From Lachnospiraceae bacterium AM48-27BH (GTDB taxonomy: Bacteria > Bacillota > Clostridia > Lachnospirales > Lachnospiraceae), in the NCBI GenBank assembly GCA_003478355.1, contig QUFC01000018.1, forward strand, positions 3,130 through 67,129: a stretch of 64,000 bases of DNA, given 5' to 3'. Position 1 is the first letter of the stretch; every line of letters starts with the position of its first letter. Under the pieces are notes generated by a model. That model was not told the DNA's origin and did not search any database. It saw nothing but the letters and a program-made list of their open reading frames with translations. The position numbers and the translations under genes are program-made. Shown one piece after another: positions 9,845-19,369 of this stretch.

Positions 9845-10645
9845 CTACCGTAAAAATAAAATAACAAAATAAATAGCCGGAGCCGTAAACATCATACTGT
9901 CAAACCGGTCCAGGATTCCTCCATGGCCCGGGATCAGGGTTCCGTAATCTTTTACCTGATGGTTTCTCTTGATGGCGGAGGCTGCCAGATCACCGATCTG
10001 GGAGATCACTGCAGCAATAGCGCAGGCTGCGCAGCAGGCAATCACCGGATTCCCCACTTCTTCCATATGAGTTCCAAATACGGCGCCGTAAAGGGCACCA
10101 AGAAGCGCCGCTCCAACCATGCCGCCGATCGCTCCCTCGATGGATTTTTTAGGACTTAAGACCGGGGCAAGCTTATGGCGTCCGAACAGCATGCCGGCGC
10201 AGTACGCACAGGTATCGCAGCCCCAGGAACTTAAAAATACCAGCCAGACCAGGTATACGCCGTCCGCCGCTCTCCGCACCAGAAACAGGTAAGAGAGCAT
10301 CACCGCCACATAAAAGACCCCGAAAAAGGTAATGGTGATCTCTTCGGTCTTGTATTTTGGAAAAGTAAACACGTAGATCGCCATCAGCACCATCACAAAA
10401 GCCGCTGCCATCAACATCATCAGGTCTTCCTTCTCAAACCACACAAATCCATAATAAAGAGCTGCCGCCAGATATCCCACTGCTGCTAACGGCGTCTTCT
10501 CCAGCTTCATGACCCGGTACAGTTCAAACATACCGATCAGGGATATGGCCGCCACTGCCGCAAATAATACTCCGCCGCCTGTGGTCACCAGAACCAGAGC
10601 CAGGATCACCAGAATGATCCCACTGACCAAACGTGTTGTAAACAT
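9845..10645 (-). CDS. cdsA: Phosphatidate cytidylyltransferase
   Basis: Integral membrane enzyme that makes CDP-diacylglycerol for phospholipid synthesis. 266 residues with about eight hydrophobic segments and the C-terminal CdsA signature (SAIKRNHQVKDYG, then IPGHGGILDRFDS) at roughly 215-248. AGGAGG precedes the ATG. It lies 11 bases after uppS, so lipid and undecaprenyl synthesis are coupled in this operon. Confidence 0.95.
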   Translation of the reverse strand: MFTTRLVSGIILVILALVLVTTGGGVLFAAVAAISLIGMFELYRVMKLEKTPLAAVGYLAAALYYGFVWFEKEDLMMLMAAAFVMVLMAIYVFTFPKYKTEEITITFFGVFYVAVMLSYLFLVRRAADGVYLVWLVFLSSWGCDTCAYCAGMLFGRHKLAPVLSPKKSIEGAIGGMVGAALLGALYGAVFGTHMEEVGNPVIACCAACAIAAVISQIGDLAASAIKRNHQVKDYGTLIPGHGGILDRFDSMMFTAPAIYFVILFLR

Positions 10646-10656
10646 CCCGACTCCTC

Positions 10657-11370
10657 CTATTTTCTGCCTCCGAAGCGTCTCTCTCTGCTATTATACGCCA
10701 CGATTGCTTTTTCTAATTCCTTCTGGTCAAAATCAGGCCACAGACAATCTGTCACATAAAACTCCGCATAGGCAAGCTGCCACAACAGGTAGTTTGACAG
10801 CCTTAATTCGCCGCTGGTGCGAATCATCAGATCCGGGTCCGGAATGCCTGCCGTATCCAGGTATCCGGCAAACAGGCTCTCATCAATGGATGCCACGTCC
10901 TTGTCATTTGCCCGGTAATCCTCTACCAGCTTTCTGGCTGCACGGACAATCTCATCCCTACCACCGTAATTGATAGCGATGACAAACGTCATGCCTGTGT
11001 TGTTCCTCGTTCCTTCTGTCAGGTTGTCGATTCCTTCTATGATATCCGGTGCGAACCGGTATTTGTCTCCGATCATCTTTACGCGGACGTTGTTCTCATT
11101 GGCGATCTTTAACAGACGCACCATATAGTAACGGAACAGCTTCATCAGCGCCCCGACCTCTTCCGCAGAACGTTTCCAGTTTTCTGTGGAAAACCCGTAA
11201 ACAGTAAAATAAGAAATACCCATATCAGCGGCTATGCGGACCATCTTCTCCAGGGTCTCACAGCCGGCTTTGTGTCCCATGGCTCTTGGAACTCCGTGTT
11301 TCTTCGCCCATCTGCCGTTTCCATCCAGGATCACAGCCACGTGCTTCGGTACCGTCATATTCTCCAGCAT
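10657..11370 (-). CDS. uppS: Undecaprenyl diphosphate synthase (cis-prenyltransferase)
   Basis: Makes the C55 lipid carrier used for peptidoglycan and other wall polymers. 237 residues, usual length. The N-terminal catalytic motif VILDGNGRWAKK (Asp ~17) and the C-terminal RTSGELRLSNYLLWQ are both present. GGAGGATAAGCAACT precedes the ATG. The gap to upstream frr is unusually long for this operon (~190 bases) and strongly structured; see the separate entry. Confidence 0.96.
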   Translation of the reverse strand: MLENMTVPKHVAVILDGNGRWAKKHGVPRAMGHKAGCETLEKMVRIAADMGISYFTVYGFSTENWKRSAEEVGALMKLFRYYMVRLLKIANENNVRVKMIGDKYRFAPDIIEGIDNLTEGTRNNTGMTFVIAINYGGRDEIVRAARKLVEDYRANDKDVASIDESLFAGYLDTAGIPDPDLMIRTSGELRLSNYLLWQLAYAEFYVTDCLWPDFDQKELEKAIVAYNSRERRFGGRK

Positions 11371-11454
11371 AGTTGCTTATCCTCCAAACCATTTCGCATT
11401 ACGATTCCCGTGTCTCGCAGTCCCTCACGGAATTTTCGTCCATAACACACATAA

Positions 11455-11560
11455 GGGGGCAGGTGATCGCCCGCCCCCATTGATACCGGGCAGATCCCAA
11501 GATCAAAATCTCCCTGCAGGCAGACCTGCACTGGACTTCTGACCTTTTGACCCTGGTATC
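11455..11560 (-). other. Structured frr-uppS intergenic region
   Basis: Directly after the frr stop there is a nested set of inverted repeats: GATACC (11482-11487) with GGTATC (11555-11560), GATCAAAA (11501-11508) with TTTTGACC (11545-11552), and an inner TGCAGG/CCTGCA hairpin (11515-11530). A second hairpin, GGGGGC with GCCCCC, lies at 11455-11478. The one mismatch in the middle helix becomes a G-U pair only in RNA made from the minus strand, the direction of the operon. No T-run follows, so it is not an evident terminator. It could be an RNA processing or regulatory element, or a dispersed repeat. Confidence 0.45.
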
Positions 11561-11561
11561 G

Positions 11562-12116
11562 TTAAACTGTCATAATCTCTTTTGTTTTCACTTCGACTGC
11601 CTTATCTACTTTCTCGATCATCTTGTCAGTCAGCTTCTGGATCTTCTCCTCTGCCAATTTCTGATCATCCTCAGAGATCTCGCCGCCTTTTTCCATCTTC
11701 TTGAAGGTATCGTTGGCATCACGGCGGATGTTACGGATCGCAACCTTCGCTCCCTCGCCTTTTTTCTTTACGTCTTTGGCAAGTTCTTTTCTGCGTTCCT
11801 CAGTCAGCTCTGGGAATATCAGGCGGATGCAAGTACCATCGTTGGTCGGGTTGATGCCCAGATCAGAGGTTAAGATCGCTTTCTCGATTGCTTTTAACAG
11901 GCTCTTCTCCCATGGCTGGATCACGATCATTCTTGCTTCCGGTACGGAAATGTTACCTACCTGCTGAAGCGGGGTCGGTGTTCCGTAATAATCTACTTTT
12001 AATTTGTCCAGTACGTGTGGATTAGCACGGCCGGCACGGATAGAACCGTACTCATTCTGTAATGCCTCCAGGGACTTGTTCATCTTGTCCTCATAAAAAC
12101 TTAATTTTTCCTGCAT
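11562..12116 (-). CDS. frr: Ribosome recycling factor
   Basis: Splits post-termination ribosomes together with EF-G. 184 residues, standard length, two-domain fold. Recognisable stretches are GSIRAGRANPHVLDKL and VDYYGTPTPLQQV, then a long charged helix (LTEERRKELAKDVKKKGE) and a C-terminal helical tail. AGGAGGAAGCT precedes the ATG. It starts 12 bases after pyrH, the universal pyrH-frr pairing. Confidence 0.97.
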   Translation of the reverse strand: MQEKLSFYEDKMNKSLEALQNEYGSIRAGRANPHVLDKLKVDYYGTPTPLQQVGNISVPEARMIVIQPWEKSLLKAIEKAILTSDLGINPTNDGTCIRLIFPELTEERRKELAKDVKKKGEGAKVAIRNIRRDANDTFKKMEKGGEISEDDQKLAEEKIQKLTDKMIEKVDKAVEVKTKEIMTV

Positions 12117-12128
12117 AGCTTCCTCCTG

Positions 12129-12829
12129 TTATACGGTCACGATGGTGCCGTTAATTTTACCCTGCATCGCGTTGGCAATGCTGTCTTTCTCATTCAGATC
12201 AAATACTGCCATCGGCATCTTATGTTCCATGCACATGATGGAGGCAGTCAGGTCAACGACAGCTAACTGCTTGTCGATCACCTCCTGGATACTGATGGTG
12301 TCGTAACGTTTTGCGTCCGGGTTCACCTTCGGATCGCTGTCATATACGCCGTCAATGGACTTGGCAAGAAGGATACAGTCAGCATCCATCTCTACGGCTC
12401 TTAAGGTGATTCCGGTATCGGTTGAGAAATATGGATGTCCGGTACCTCCTGCGAAGAACACTACCTTACCCTCTTTGAAATACTGATTGGCCAGGTCTTT
12501 GGAAAATAACCTGGTCATGGCACCTACAGCGAATGGGGTTAAGATCTCGGTCTGCATCCCTGCGTTGCGGAAGATCTCAGATACATAGATGCAGTTCATG
12601 ATGGTTGCCAGCATACCAATCTGGTCTGCCTTGGTGCGGTCGATGGCGTTGCTGGTACGTCCTCTCCAGAAATTACCTCCGCCAATGACAATGCCCACCT
12701 CTACGCCTGCGTCTACGGAAATTTTCACCTGACGTGCTACTTCTTTTACAGTATCTTCATCAAAACCGGTTTTTTCGGTCCTGCCAGGGCCTCACCGCTT
12801 AATTTTAATAATACGCGATTCCACTTCAT
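12129..12829 (-). CDS. pyrH: UMP kinase (apparent one-base frameshift)
   Basis: Phosphorylates UMP to UDP; essential in bacteria. The reading frame is broken. An N-terminal piece from the ATG at 12827-12829 (MKWNRVLLKLSGEALAG, with AAGGGAG just upstream) runs out of frame near 12780. From there the second frame continues without interruption from a GFDEDTVKEVARQ-type sequence into VGIVIGGGNFWRG and the C-terminus. Restoring one base in the short C-run around 12779-12781 rejoins a ~234-residue protein of normal length. Because the gene is essential and several other genes here show the same defect, a sequence error is the likeliest cause. First gene of the operon, with its own promoter at 12900-12927. 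Confidence 0.93.
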
Positions 12830-12899
12830 GACTATTCTCCCTTGGGTTCATTTGCAATGCAAAGTCCAGAGCTGATACGACCAGAACTTTGTCTATATC

Positions 12900-12927
12900 A
12901 GTATATCACATTTTCTATAGCTTGCAA
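12900..12927 (-). promoter_or_regulatory. Promoter for the pyrH-to-polC operon
   Basis: On the minus strand TTGCAA (12922-12927) and TATACT (12900-12905) are separated by 16 bases, about 70 bases upstream of the pyrH start. The leader between contains an imperfect hairpin with CAAAGT/ACTTTG ends. This shows that pyrH need not be read through from rpsB-tsf, which are not in the window. Confidence 0.7.
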
Positions 12928-13070
12928 AGTAAAAAAACTCTCCGTTTCCGTTATCCGAATCAGCAGCCTCGAGGTCATACACATGTAAACCTTAGATTTG
13001 TAAAGCGGACATTCGCAATCCACTTCGCTACTTGCTCATGAAAACTAGCGAAAATCTTGGTACCTACTAT

Positions 13071-14582
13071 TCACCGTTTACATTTCTTTCTCAAATACTT
13101 CCTGTTCTTTGTACTGCCAATCGGCTCGATATAATCATCAAGTTGCTTTAGTATTGCTTTGGTTCTTGTCTCCTTCAAATCAAGCAATTCACAAAATTCC
13201 TGCAAACTATACTCTTTGTCAAACTCCATAAAGGCAAGTATTTTATCATACTGTACCTGTGTTTTTTTCGTCACTTTTCTTTCGTCACTTTTTTTCGTCG
13301 CTTTTTTATCGTCGCTTTTTTTCGTCGCTTTTTTATCGCCGCTTTTTTTCTTAAATTCCAAGGTCAAGATGGTTCGATCTGGGTCAAACTTCTCTTCAAT
13401 AACTGGCTCAACCCATCCTTCATCTTCCCAGACATTAAAGATATTTGGCACACCGCTGCCTGCACGTTCACCAATATTAATCAGATTGAACATCTTCATC
13501 AAGGCTTTATTTCTAGGATCCGATTCGCCGCCTTTTCTCATTTGTTCTTTACCAGTACGAATGTATCCTGGATTTTCTAATATCAGCTTATCTGGTTCAT
13601 TCTTAATAACAACTCCACGAACACCATAATAATCTGTGTTGATCAGACAATTTGCCAATGCTTCTCTGAGCGCTTCGTGTACCGGAGTATCATCAATCCG
13701 ATCTCCACCACTGGTTTTAAATGGAACTTTTACGTCTTTTATGATTTTGTTGTAGACTCTAAAATAAAAATCACAAATGTTACCAGACCATTCTCCTGAA
13801 CTGGATTGCAGGCGATCCGTCCATCTTATTGTAGGGTCAAGCATTTCTCTGTAATCCAAAAAATATTCTGGAAAATGTCTCACAATGTTAAACTCATCTC
13901 CAAACATCAACATTCCTGCTGCCGTTGGGTGCAACTGCTTGTCCTCTCGCGATATCGCCGCAGCCCCAATACTACGTAAATATTCTGCATCATCCAATCT
14001 TTCAAATGGATGACCTGCTTTTAATGTTCTATGTCTGTTTCTATATCCCTGTATCGTTTCTGCATTTAGCTCTGTCAATTCCGCATCATCCAGAATTTCC
14101 ATATCCATAGTATTCTCTGTCTGATCACGTAGCATTGCCTTAACCTGCAGTCTTGTACATTTGTAATCACCTGCATTTGATCTACGGAAAGTCTGATTAA
14201 ACATATTATTATTGATGTATACTGGTTTCTCACTTCGTTTCGCCATAGGAACAGTAATAACAATAATAATATCTTCGCCTACATCATAAGTTTGTACATC
14301 AGATTCTGTAAGAAGATTTATATTCACCTTATTGCGATTATGCAGTAAATTCCACAGGTCATCCAAAAGTTTCTCTTTATCCTTGAGTTTTAATCCTGTT
14401 GTCCTCCAATGTTTATCATCCAATTCTTTCACTCCAAGAATGATAACGCCACCATAGGTATTAGCATATGCGGAATATGTCTCCCACATATCATTAGGGA
14501 GTCCACCATTTGCTCTCTTTACCTCACGTCTGTTATCTTCCTTGTATGAATCAAATTGTGATATGTCAAAAAAATTATCCAA
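13071..14582 (-). CDS. AlbA_2 / Schlafen-type ATP-binding protein
   Basis: 503 residues starting at a TTG (AGGTGAT seven bases upstream). The N-terminal ~130 residues form an AlbA_2 domain (EVKRANGGLPND, then AYANTYGGVIILGVKE). The middle matches the HATPase_c_4 domain (EALREALANCLINTDYYG, LINIGERAGSGVPNIF). After that comes a Lys-rich linker of three 9-residue repeats (KKSxDKKAT type, ~420-450) and a short C-terminal winged helix. Proteins of this family (often labelled divergent AAA_4 or RecG-like) bind nucleic acid or regulate transcription, and many sit in defence islands. It lies 95 bases after the DUF1998 helicase on the same strand with no evident terminator between, so it probably belongs to that operon. 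Visibly AT-rich, unlike pyrH next door. Confidence 0.85.
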   Translation of the reverse strand: MDNFFDISQFDSYKEDNRREVKRANGGLPNDMWETYSAYANTYGGVIILGVKELDDKHWRTTGLKLKDKEKLLDDLWNLLHNRNKVNINLLTESDVQTYDVGEDIIIVITVPMAKRSEKPVYINNNMFNQTFRRSNAGDYKCTRLQVKAMLRDQTENTMDMEILDDAELTELNAETIQGYRNRHRTLKAGHPFERLDDAEYLRSIGAAAISREDKQLHPTAAGMLMFGDEFNIVRHFPEYFLDYREMLDPTIRWTDRLQSSSGEWSGNICDFYFRVYNKIIKDVKVPFKTSGGDRIDDTPVHEALREALANCLINTDYYGVRGVVIKNEPDKLILENPGYIRTGKEQMRKGGESDPRNKALMKMFNLINIGERAGSGVPNIFNVWEDEGWVEPVIEEKFDPDRTILTLEFKKKSGDKKATKKSDDKKATKKSDERKVTKKTQVQYDKILAFMEFDKEYSLQEFCELLDLKETRTKAILKQLDDYIEPIGSTKNRKYLRKKCKR

Positions 14583-14677
14583 TATCTATCACCTCAATCT
14601 GGTCAATTTTTTTATTGTTACTCAAGTTTTTACTTCAATACGTTTCGGCCCAATACGAGCTGAAATACAACTACATA

Positions 14678-17600
14678 TCAAGGTCTAACACCCATTTGTC
14701 TCAATAGCCCTTCAATGAAATCACGAGCGTATTTACGTTTCAACTTGCTGTGATTTGCCTGATTGTAATAATTTCTAAGGCAGTTATAGCAAGAAGTATT
14801 TTCATCGCAACACTGTTGCGACACTTTAGTGTACGCTGCTCTCAGAGATATAATTACAGCATTCTTTTCAACTAATCTCTTAACATGACCCGCTCCTCCT
14901 GGAACATTGTCATAGATCAAAATATCATAGCTATGCAGCTCAAGATTCAGTTCAAGCACACCATCTATGTCATTTCTCTCAATCCCAAGTCCAATACTTA
15001 TTCCTTCAAGAAATGCATACATGAATGACAACGCAATCGCATAATCTTCCTTCGTAAAGGATCCTAACATAGGAATAGTAAATCGAGCTACATCTGTTTG
15101 GAATCTATGTCCAAGCTTAATTTGAGTAAGTTCTTCACAAGAGCAATCAAATTGCCTGTAATTCTTGTGTTTCTTTAATAATGTAGGTGTAATTACTTTT
15201 CCCTTTATTATGTCGCTATATCCACATACTGGACACATATTGAATGATGATTTATTCATGACAAGGAGCTCGTCATTGGTGCTTGTCTCAATGATAATAG
15301 CATTTGATAAAGAAACAACATTCTCATCCTTTATACCACCACCAAGATATGATACTTCACCAGCATATGATCTCTTTGGCTTCGCACGAGTACTTTCTTT
15401 CGTGATACCAGTTTTAAATCCGTTTACTGGTTCAATATAAAATTCTTGTACCACTGTACCAAGAGGTTCTCCACAATACTTGCACTCATTTCCCGTTCTT
15501 GTACTTACAGATACATTTATCTTCTTACAGTTAGGACAGGTGCAGAAATAATTTCGTGGATATTCTCCTGTTTTAGGTAAAGTTATATATTTAGAAGTAT
15601 ACTTCTTACCATCAACAATAATTTCCGAATCCGGTGCATATTCTGATATCGCTATTTTTAAATCGCGACTCAAATCATAACTATTATCCAGAATACCTTC
15701 TTTATATATTTGCAATTCAACAACATCAATCGGGAACCCATATTTAGGAATAACGCAGTATTTTGAAAGTGCGTCAATTACCTTTTCCTTATGCAGATTC
15801 TCAATTTGTCTCTGATAATAATCAGCTTCTTTATAGTTTTCTTCTGTTACAGCTTCCTTTTTCGCCTTCTCATACTCTTCTGCAATGGATTTAATTGTTG
15901 ATACAAAATGCTCCATCTTTTCATCATTGCCTTCGATTTCATCAAACCATTTAAAGTTGTGATAATCTCGATATACATCCCCAGGGAGTATTTTCTCGTT
16001 AATATAGATATTCAAATCACTCGGATGACTTGAAATATAGCATTTAAACTCCTCTAATGCATTTCCAAAGACTAATTCATCAATACTGCTGAAATAATCT
16101 GGGTGTAATCTAAAGAAGAATCCTAAGCATGTAGCCATCAAATGACGAACGATTATCTTATGATTTACTACATTAAAATATGGTGGCTTAATGACACCAG
16201 AAATCATTTTTTCTGGACTACAGAAATATGTATAATCATGAGATCCTGTCCCACAGTATGTCAGAATGTATGCTGCACTATCTTTTCTTCTTCCTGCACG
16301 TCCTGCACGCTGAACATAATTCGCAGGTGATGGTGGTACATTTCGCATAAATACTGTTTCAAGGTTACCAATATCAATACCCATCTCAAAAGTTGTTGAA
16401 CAACTTAAGATATTGATTTTTTTATTTTTAAAGTCTTGCTGATATTGCTTTGCCTTCTTTCGATCAAGCTGAGCAGTATGTTCCTTAACAACAATTCTTT
16501 CGATTTTCTTTGTTTTATATTGTCTTCTGTAATAATTCGTTGCAAGTGCCTCATCCGGATCTACTTCACTCAATGTGCCATCACATTTATCCTGAACACA
16601 CTTATTATGGACATTATATGGTGTCAAACGACCACACTTAGAGCAAATATAGTATTTTGAGGTCTTATAATTCTTAGCTACATACTTACTTGCTTCAATT
16701 TGATAGCATTCCTTAGTTTCATGCTTCTTAAACAATTCACCCGCAACGGCCAAGTTGTTAAAAACAACCTCCAATAATGATTTTGCTGATTCTTCGTCAC
16801 AGTCACAAACTTTCTGAACATAACGAACAACCATATTATCCTTTCCCTTTACAGGTAAGAAACTTCTAACACCATTTATTGTCTTAGGGCAATTAAACAT
16901 TACGTAGTTATCAAATCTCCTATATTCCAAAGCTTCCATCTTTTCATCTGGAGTTAAGGTTGATTTGATAGAATTTATAGCAGGTGCCACCTTAAACACT
17001 CCGAATACGACCTGCATAATTGTTTCCAGATCTTTCTTTGTAATATTATATTGTCCAAATTCAGCTTCTACGTCCTCTTCGTCAATCTGAGACATAATAT
17101 CACTTAGATCAACGTCAAAGAAATATAATCCTAAGCCTTCACTGTCATTCGAACCATCGACCTTTAACAAATCAACAAGTGTTGTAATCCAAGCATTTTT
17201 ATGAGCACTTAAATCATTTTGAAATAAGTTACCTTCTTTAATCATTCCTGAAAGTGTCGCAGTAAGCTGATCTACAGAGATATTTCTATATTGATTATCT
17301 TCTATTACCTTCCAGATCAGTCTTTTTTGTAGCATTCTAACTTGGTTAGAATCCAAGAAAGCTGCTGAAAAGCTAGCTTGTTGGCGGCTATCAGAAAATG
17401 CTAAAAATTGTTTGACATTTGATGTTTTTGCTTCTGATTCTGATTGAACAGTTTCTTTTTTCTTTAAGGAAAGTTTACCGATCTTCTTTTTGACTTCTGT
17501 TCCATCATCGATTGCTTCGTACAAGATCTGAGCAAGTAATGCGGTTCCTTCGTCTTTACCAACATTTAAGCTTTTAACGACACCAGCTCTTGATTTATGG

Positions 17601-19369
17601 CCACAGCAAGGACATTGATTAATATTATTGAACGCTGTTTCTTCTCCATCCTTCTTTGATTGAAGAACTTTATAAATAGAATGCTGAAAGTTATCTCCAC
17701 AATTACAGCTTCGTGCATTTAAATTTCTCGCAGCGTGAATCGCACCACACCTTGCGCAAACTTTATATTCTTCAAGTATATCGTGGTCAACTTCCTCATC
17801 ATTTAATTCATTGCTCATCAAGAAGTAATCAATGCTTACAAATTCGTTATTTCCATAGTTTTCGTAAATATCAACTTCCTTGTTCTGATAGAGATAGTCA
17901 AGCCCATCACCTTCATTACGCTGAATCTTTCCGATTATGTATAGTGAATTACAATATCTACAGTTTCCTGCTTCGAAAGCCTTTAAATCACCAAGCATAT
18001 TAGTTTTAATAAGGCTTAATTGTGGATTGTTTCCAAGAGTGATGTATGCACCAGCTAATGGGCGCACAAAAGAATGGTATTTCAGATCAAAAATACCTAT
18101 CCCGTCTTTTTCTGCCATATTGATGAGATCAATCAAATCTATCAACTGTTCAGACGTTATTTGATTATTGAAGCTAGCAAGTATACTTTTGAAACTCTTA
18201 CTACCATTTTTTAATACTTCATAAAGATGGAACACGTTTCTGTCTCCTACAAACAATTCATATAGGTACCTCTTCAAGTCCGTTGAATCTACGTTTTTGT
18301 ATCTATTTCCAATGGTTCTAACCGTCTGTATGTCAAGCTTCGCTTTCTTTATCTTGGAATAATCTTCTCCAGCAATTGTATAACTTAGATTCGAACTAGA
18401 AAGTACAATTCTTTTAGAAAAAATTATGTCTTGAATATCAAAACTTGCAGAAGTAAGGCTTCTAGCAAAATTTACTATTTCGCTTTCAGATTTGCCTTGT
18501 TCCCCCAGCGTAGCACTTGTTAGAATAAAGCGTGGTTTCTTCGGCGCTAACCCCGTTAATCTACGCATCAACAAAGATAATTCGATTCCCAATGAGCCAT
18601 AATACGAATGTGCCTCATCAAGAACAACAAACTTCCAGTTATTTAACCTCTCCGGAGCAAAAATCGAATAGTCATTTGGTCTGATCAGTAAGTATTCCAA
18701 CATAGAATAATTCGTGAACAATAAATGTGGTGGATTCTTTCTAATTTCTTCTCTCGAAACCAATTCATTCTCAGGAATAAATGTGTCGTTCTCTGCGCCA
18801 TATTTCTCACGATAGTTCTTTGGAACGCTTTCTTTCGTTTCCCCTGTGAAGAATCCATATGTAATTTCAGGACATTGTGTGAGTATTTTTCTTACACGAT
18901 CAATCTGATCGTTTACAAGAGCGTTCATTGGATATAAGAATACTGCCCTAACACCAACTTCCCTATTACCGTCTTCTACATCAGACATTAATTCATTTAA
19001 GATTGGATATAAAAAACTCTCTGTCTTTCCTGAACCAGTACCTGTTGTAATAATTGCGCTTCGGCCAGAGCAAATACGCCTAATACTCTCTTCCTGATGA
19101 GAATATAAAGGCCTCTCAAAATTCATATCTCCCAATCTACGAAATGATTTACATACTGCACCATCTGCAATCATTTCATCCAAGGACATTCCTCTTTTAA
19201 ATGGCAAATTCAAATCGACATAAGGTCCCTTAAATAAATCTTCAACTTCCAATTGTTGCTCAAACAATTTTTGTAACTTTAGAGTTTTAAATTCAAAAGA
19301 AGACCTAAGATATTCTTTATACTGACTTTTTATGTATTGAGATCGTTCAATAGGATTCCTCTTGCTCAC
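14678..19369 (-). CDS. Large DEAH-box helicase with DUF1998-type C-terminus
   Basis: 1563 residues. Lobe 1: Walker A TGTGSGKTESF (~110), DEAH in VVLDEAHSYYG (~249), LTSATLGE (~284). Lobe 2 starts near FLAFSDSRQQAS (~660), and its motif VI is QRAGRAGRR (~1023). Between and within the lobes are Cys clusters (CRYC ~473, CARCG and CNCG ~550, CPCCGHK ~585, CSKCG ~908), more at ~1280-1300 (CPNCK ... CKYCG), and a DUF1998/MrfA-like end (YDNVPGGAGH, then CYNCLRNYYNQ ~1520). Known relatives are DruE of Druantia and the DrmA+DrmB pair of DISARM; smaller MrfA does DNA repair. The start overlaps the stop of the upstream gene by four bases, so the two are translationally coupled. The best reading is a DNA-translocating defence helicase; its target is unknown. 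Confidence 0.88.
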   Translation of the reverse strand: MSKRNPIERSQYIKSQYKEYLRSSFEFKTLKLQKLFEQQLEVEDLFKGPYVDLNLPFKRGMSLDEMIADGAVCKSFRRLGDMNFERPLYSHQEESIRRICSGRSAIITTGTGSGKTESFLYPILNELMSDVEDGNREVGVRAVFLYPMNALVNDQIDRVRKILTQCPEITYGFFTGETKESVPKNYREKYGAENDTFIPENELVSREEIRKNPPHLLFTNYSMLEYLLIRPNDYSIFAPERLNNWKFVVLDEAHSYYGSLGIELSLLMRRLTGLAPKKPRFILTSATLGEQGKSESEIVNFARSLTSASFDIQDIIFSKRIVLSSSNLSYTIAGEDYSKIKKAKLDIQTVRTIGNRYKNVDSTDLKRYLYELFVGDRNVFHLYEVLKNGSKSFKSILASFNNQITSEQLIDLIDLINMAEKDGIGIFDLKYHSFVRPLAGAYITLGNNPQLSLIKTNMLGDLKAFEAGNCRYCNSLYIIGKIQRNEGDGLDYLYQNKEVDIYENYGNNEFVSIDYFLMSNELNDEEVDHDILEEYKVCARCGAIHAARNLNARSCNCGDNFQHSIYKVLQSKKDGEETAFNNINQCPCCGHKSRAGVVKSLNVGKDEGTALLAQILYEAIDDGTEVKKKIGKLSLKKKETVQSESEAKTSNVKQFLAFSDSRQQASFSAAFLDSNQVRMLQKRLIWKVIEDNQYRNISVDQLTATLSGMIKEGNLFQNDLSAHKNAWITTLVDLLKVDGSNDSEGLGLYFFDVDLSDIMSQIDEEDVEAEFGQYNITKKDLETIMQVVFGVFKVAPAINSIKSTLTPDEKMEALEYRRFDNYVMFNCPKTINGVRSFLPVKGKDNMVVRYVQKVCDCDEESAKSLLEVVFNNLAVAGELFKKHETKECYQIEASKYVAKNYKTSKYYICSKCGRLTPYNVHNKCVQDKCDGTLSEVDPDEALATNYYRRQYKTKKIERIVVKEHTAQLDRKKAKQYQQDFKNKKINILSCSTTFEMGIDIGNLETVFMRNVPPSPANYVQRAGRAGRRKDSAAYILTYCGTGSHDYTYFCSPEKMISGVIKPPYFNVVNHKIIVRHLMATCLGFFFRLHPDYFSSIDELVFGNALEEFKCYISSHPSDLNIYINEKILPGDVYRDYHNFKWFDEIEGNDEKMEHFVSTIKSIAEEYEKAKKEAVTEENYKEADYYQRQIENLHKEKVIDALSKYCVIPKYGFPIDVVELQIYKEGILDNSYDLSRDLKIAISEYAPDSEIIVDGKKYTSKYITLPKTGEYPRNYFCTCPNCKKINVSVSTRTGNECKYCGEPLGTVVQEFYIEPVNGFKTGITKESTRAKPKRSYAGEVSYLGGGIKDENVVSLSNAIIIETSTNDELLVMNKSSFNMCPVCGYSDIIKGKVITPTLLKKHKNYRQFDCSCEELTQIKLGHRFQTDVARFTIPMLGSFTKEDYAIALSFMYAFLEGISIGLGIERNDIDGVLELNLELHSYDILIYDNVPGGAGHVKRLVEKNAVIISLRAAYTKVSQQCCDENTSCYNCLRNYYNQANHSKLKRKYARDFIEGLLRQMGVRP

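Noticed and set aside
13024..13052. TTCGCTA/TAGCGAA inverted repeat after the AlbA_2 gene as a terminator
   Set aside because: No T-run follows on the minus strand, so I do not call it a terminator.
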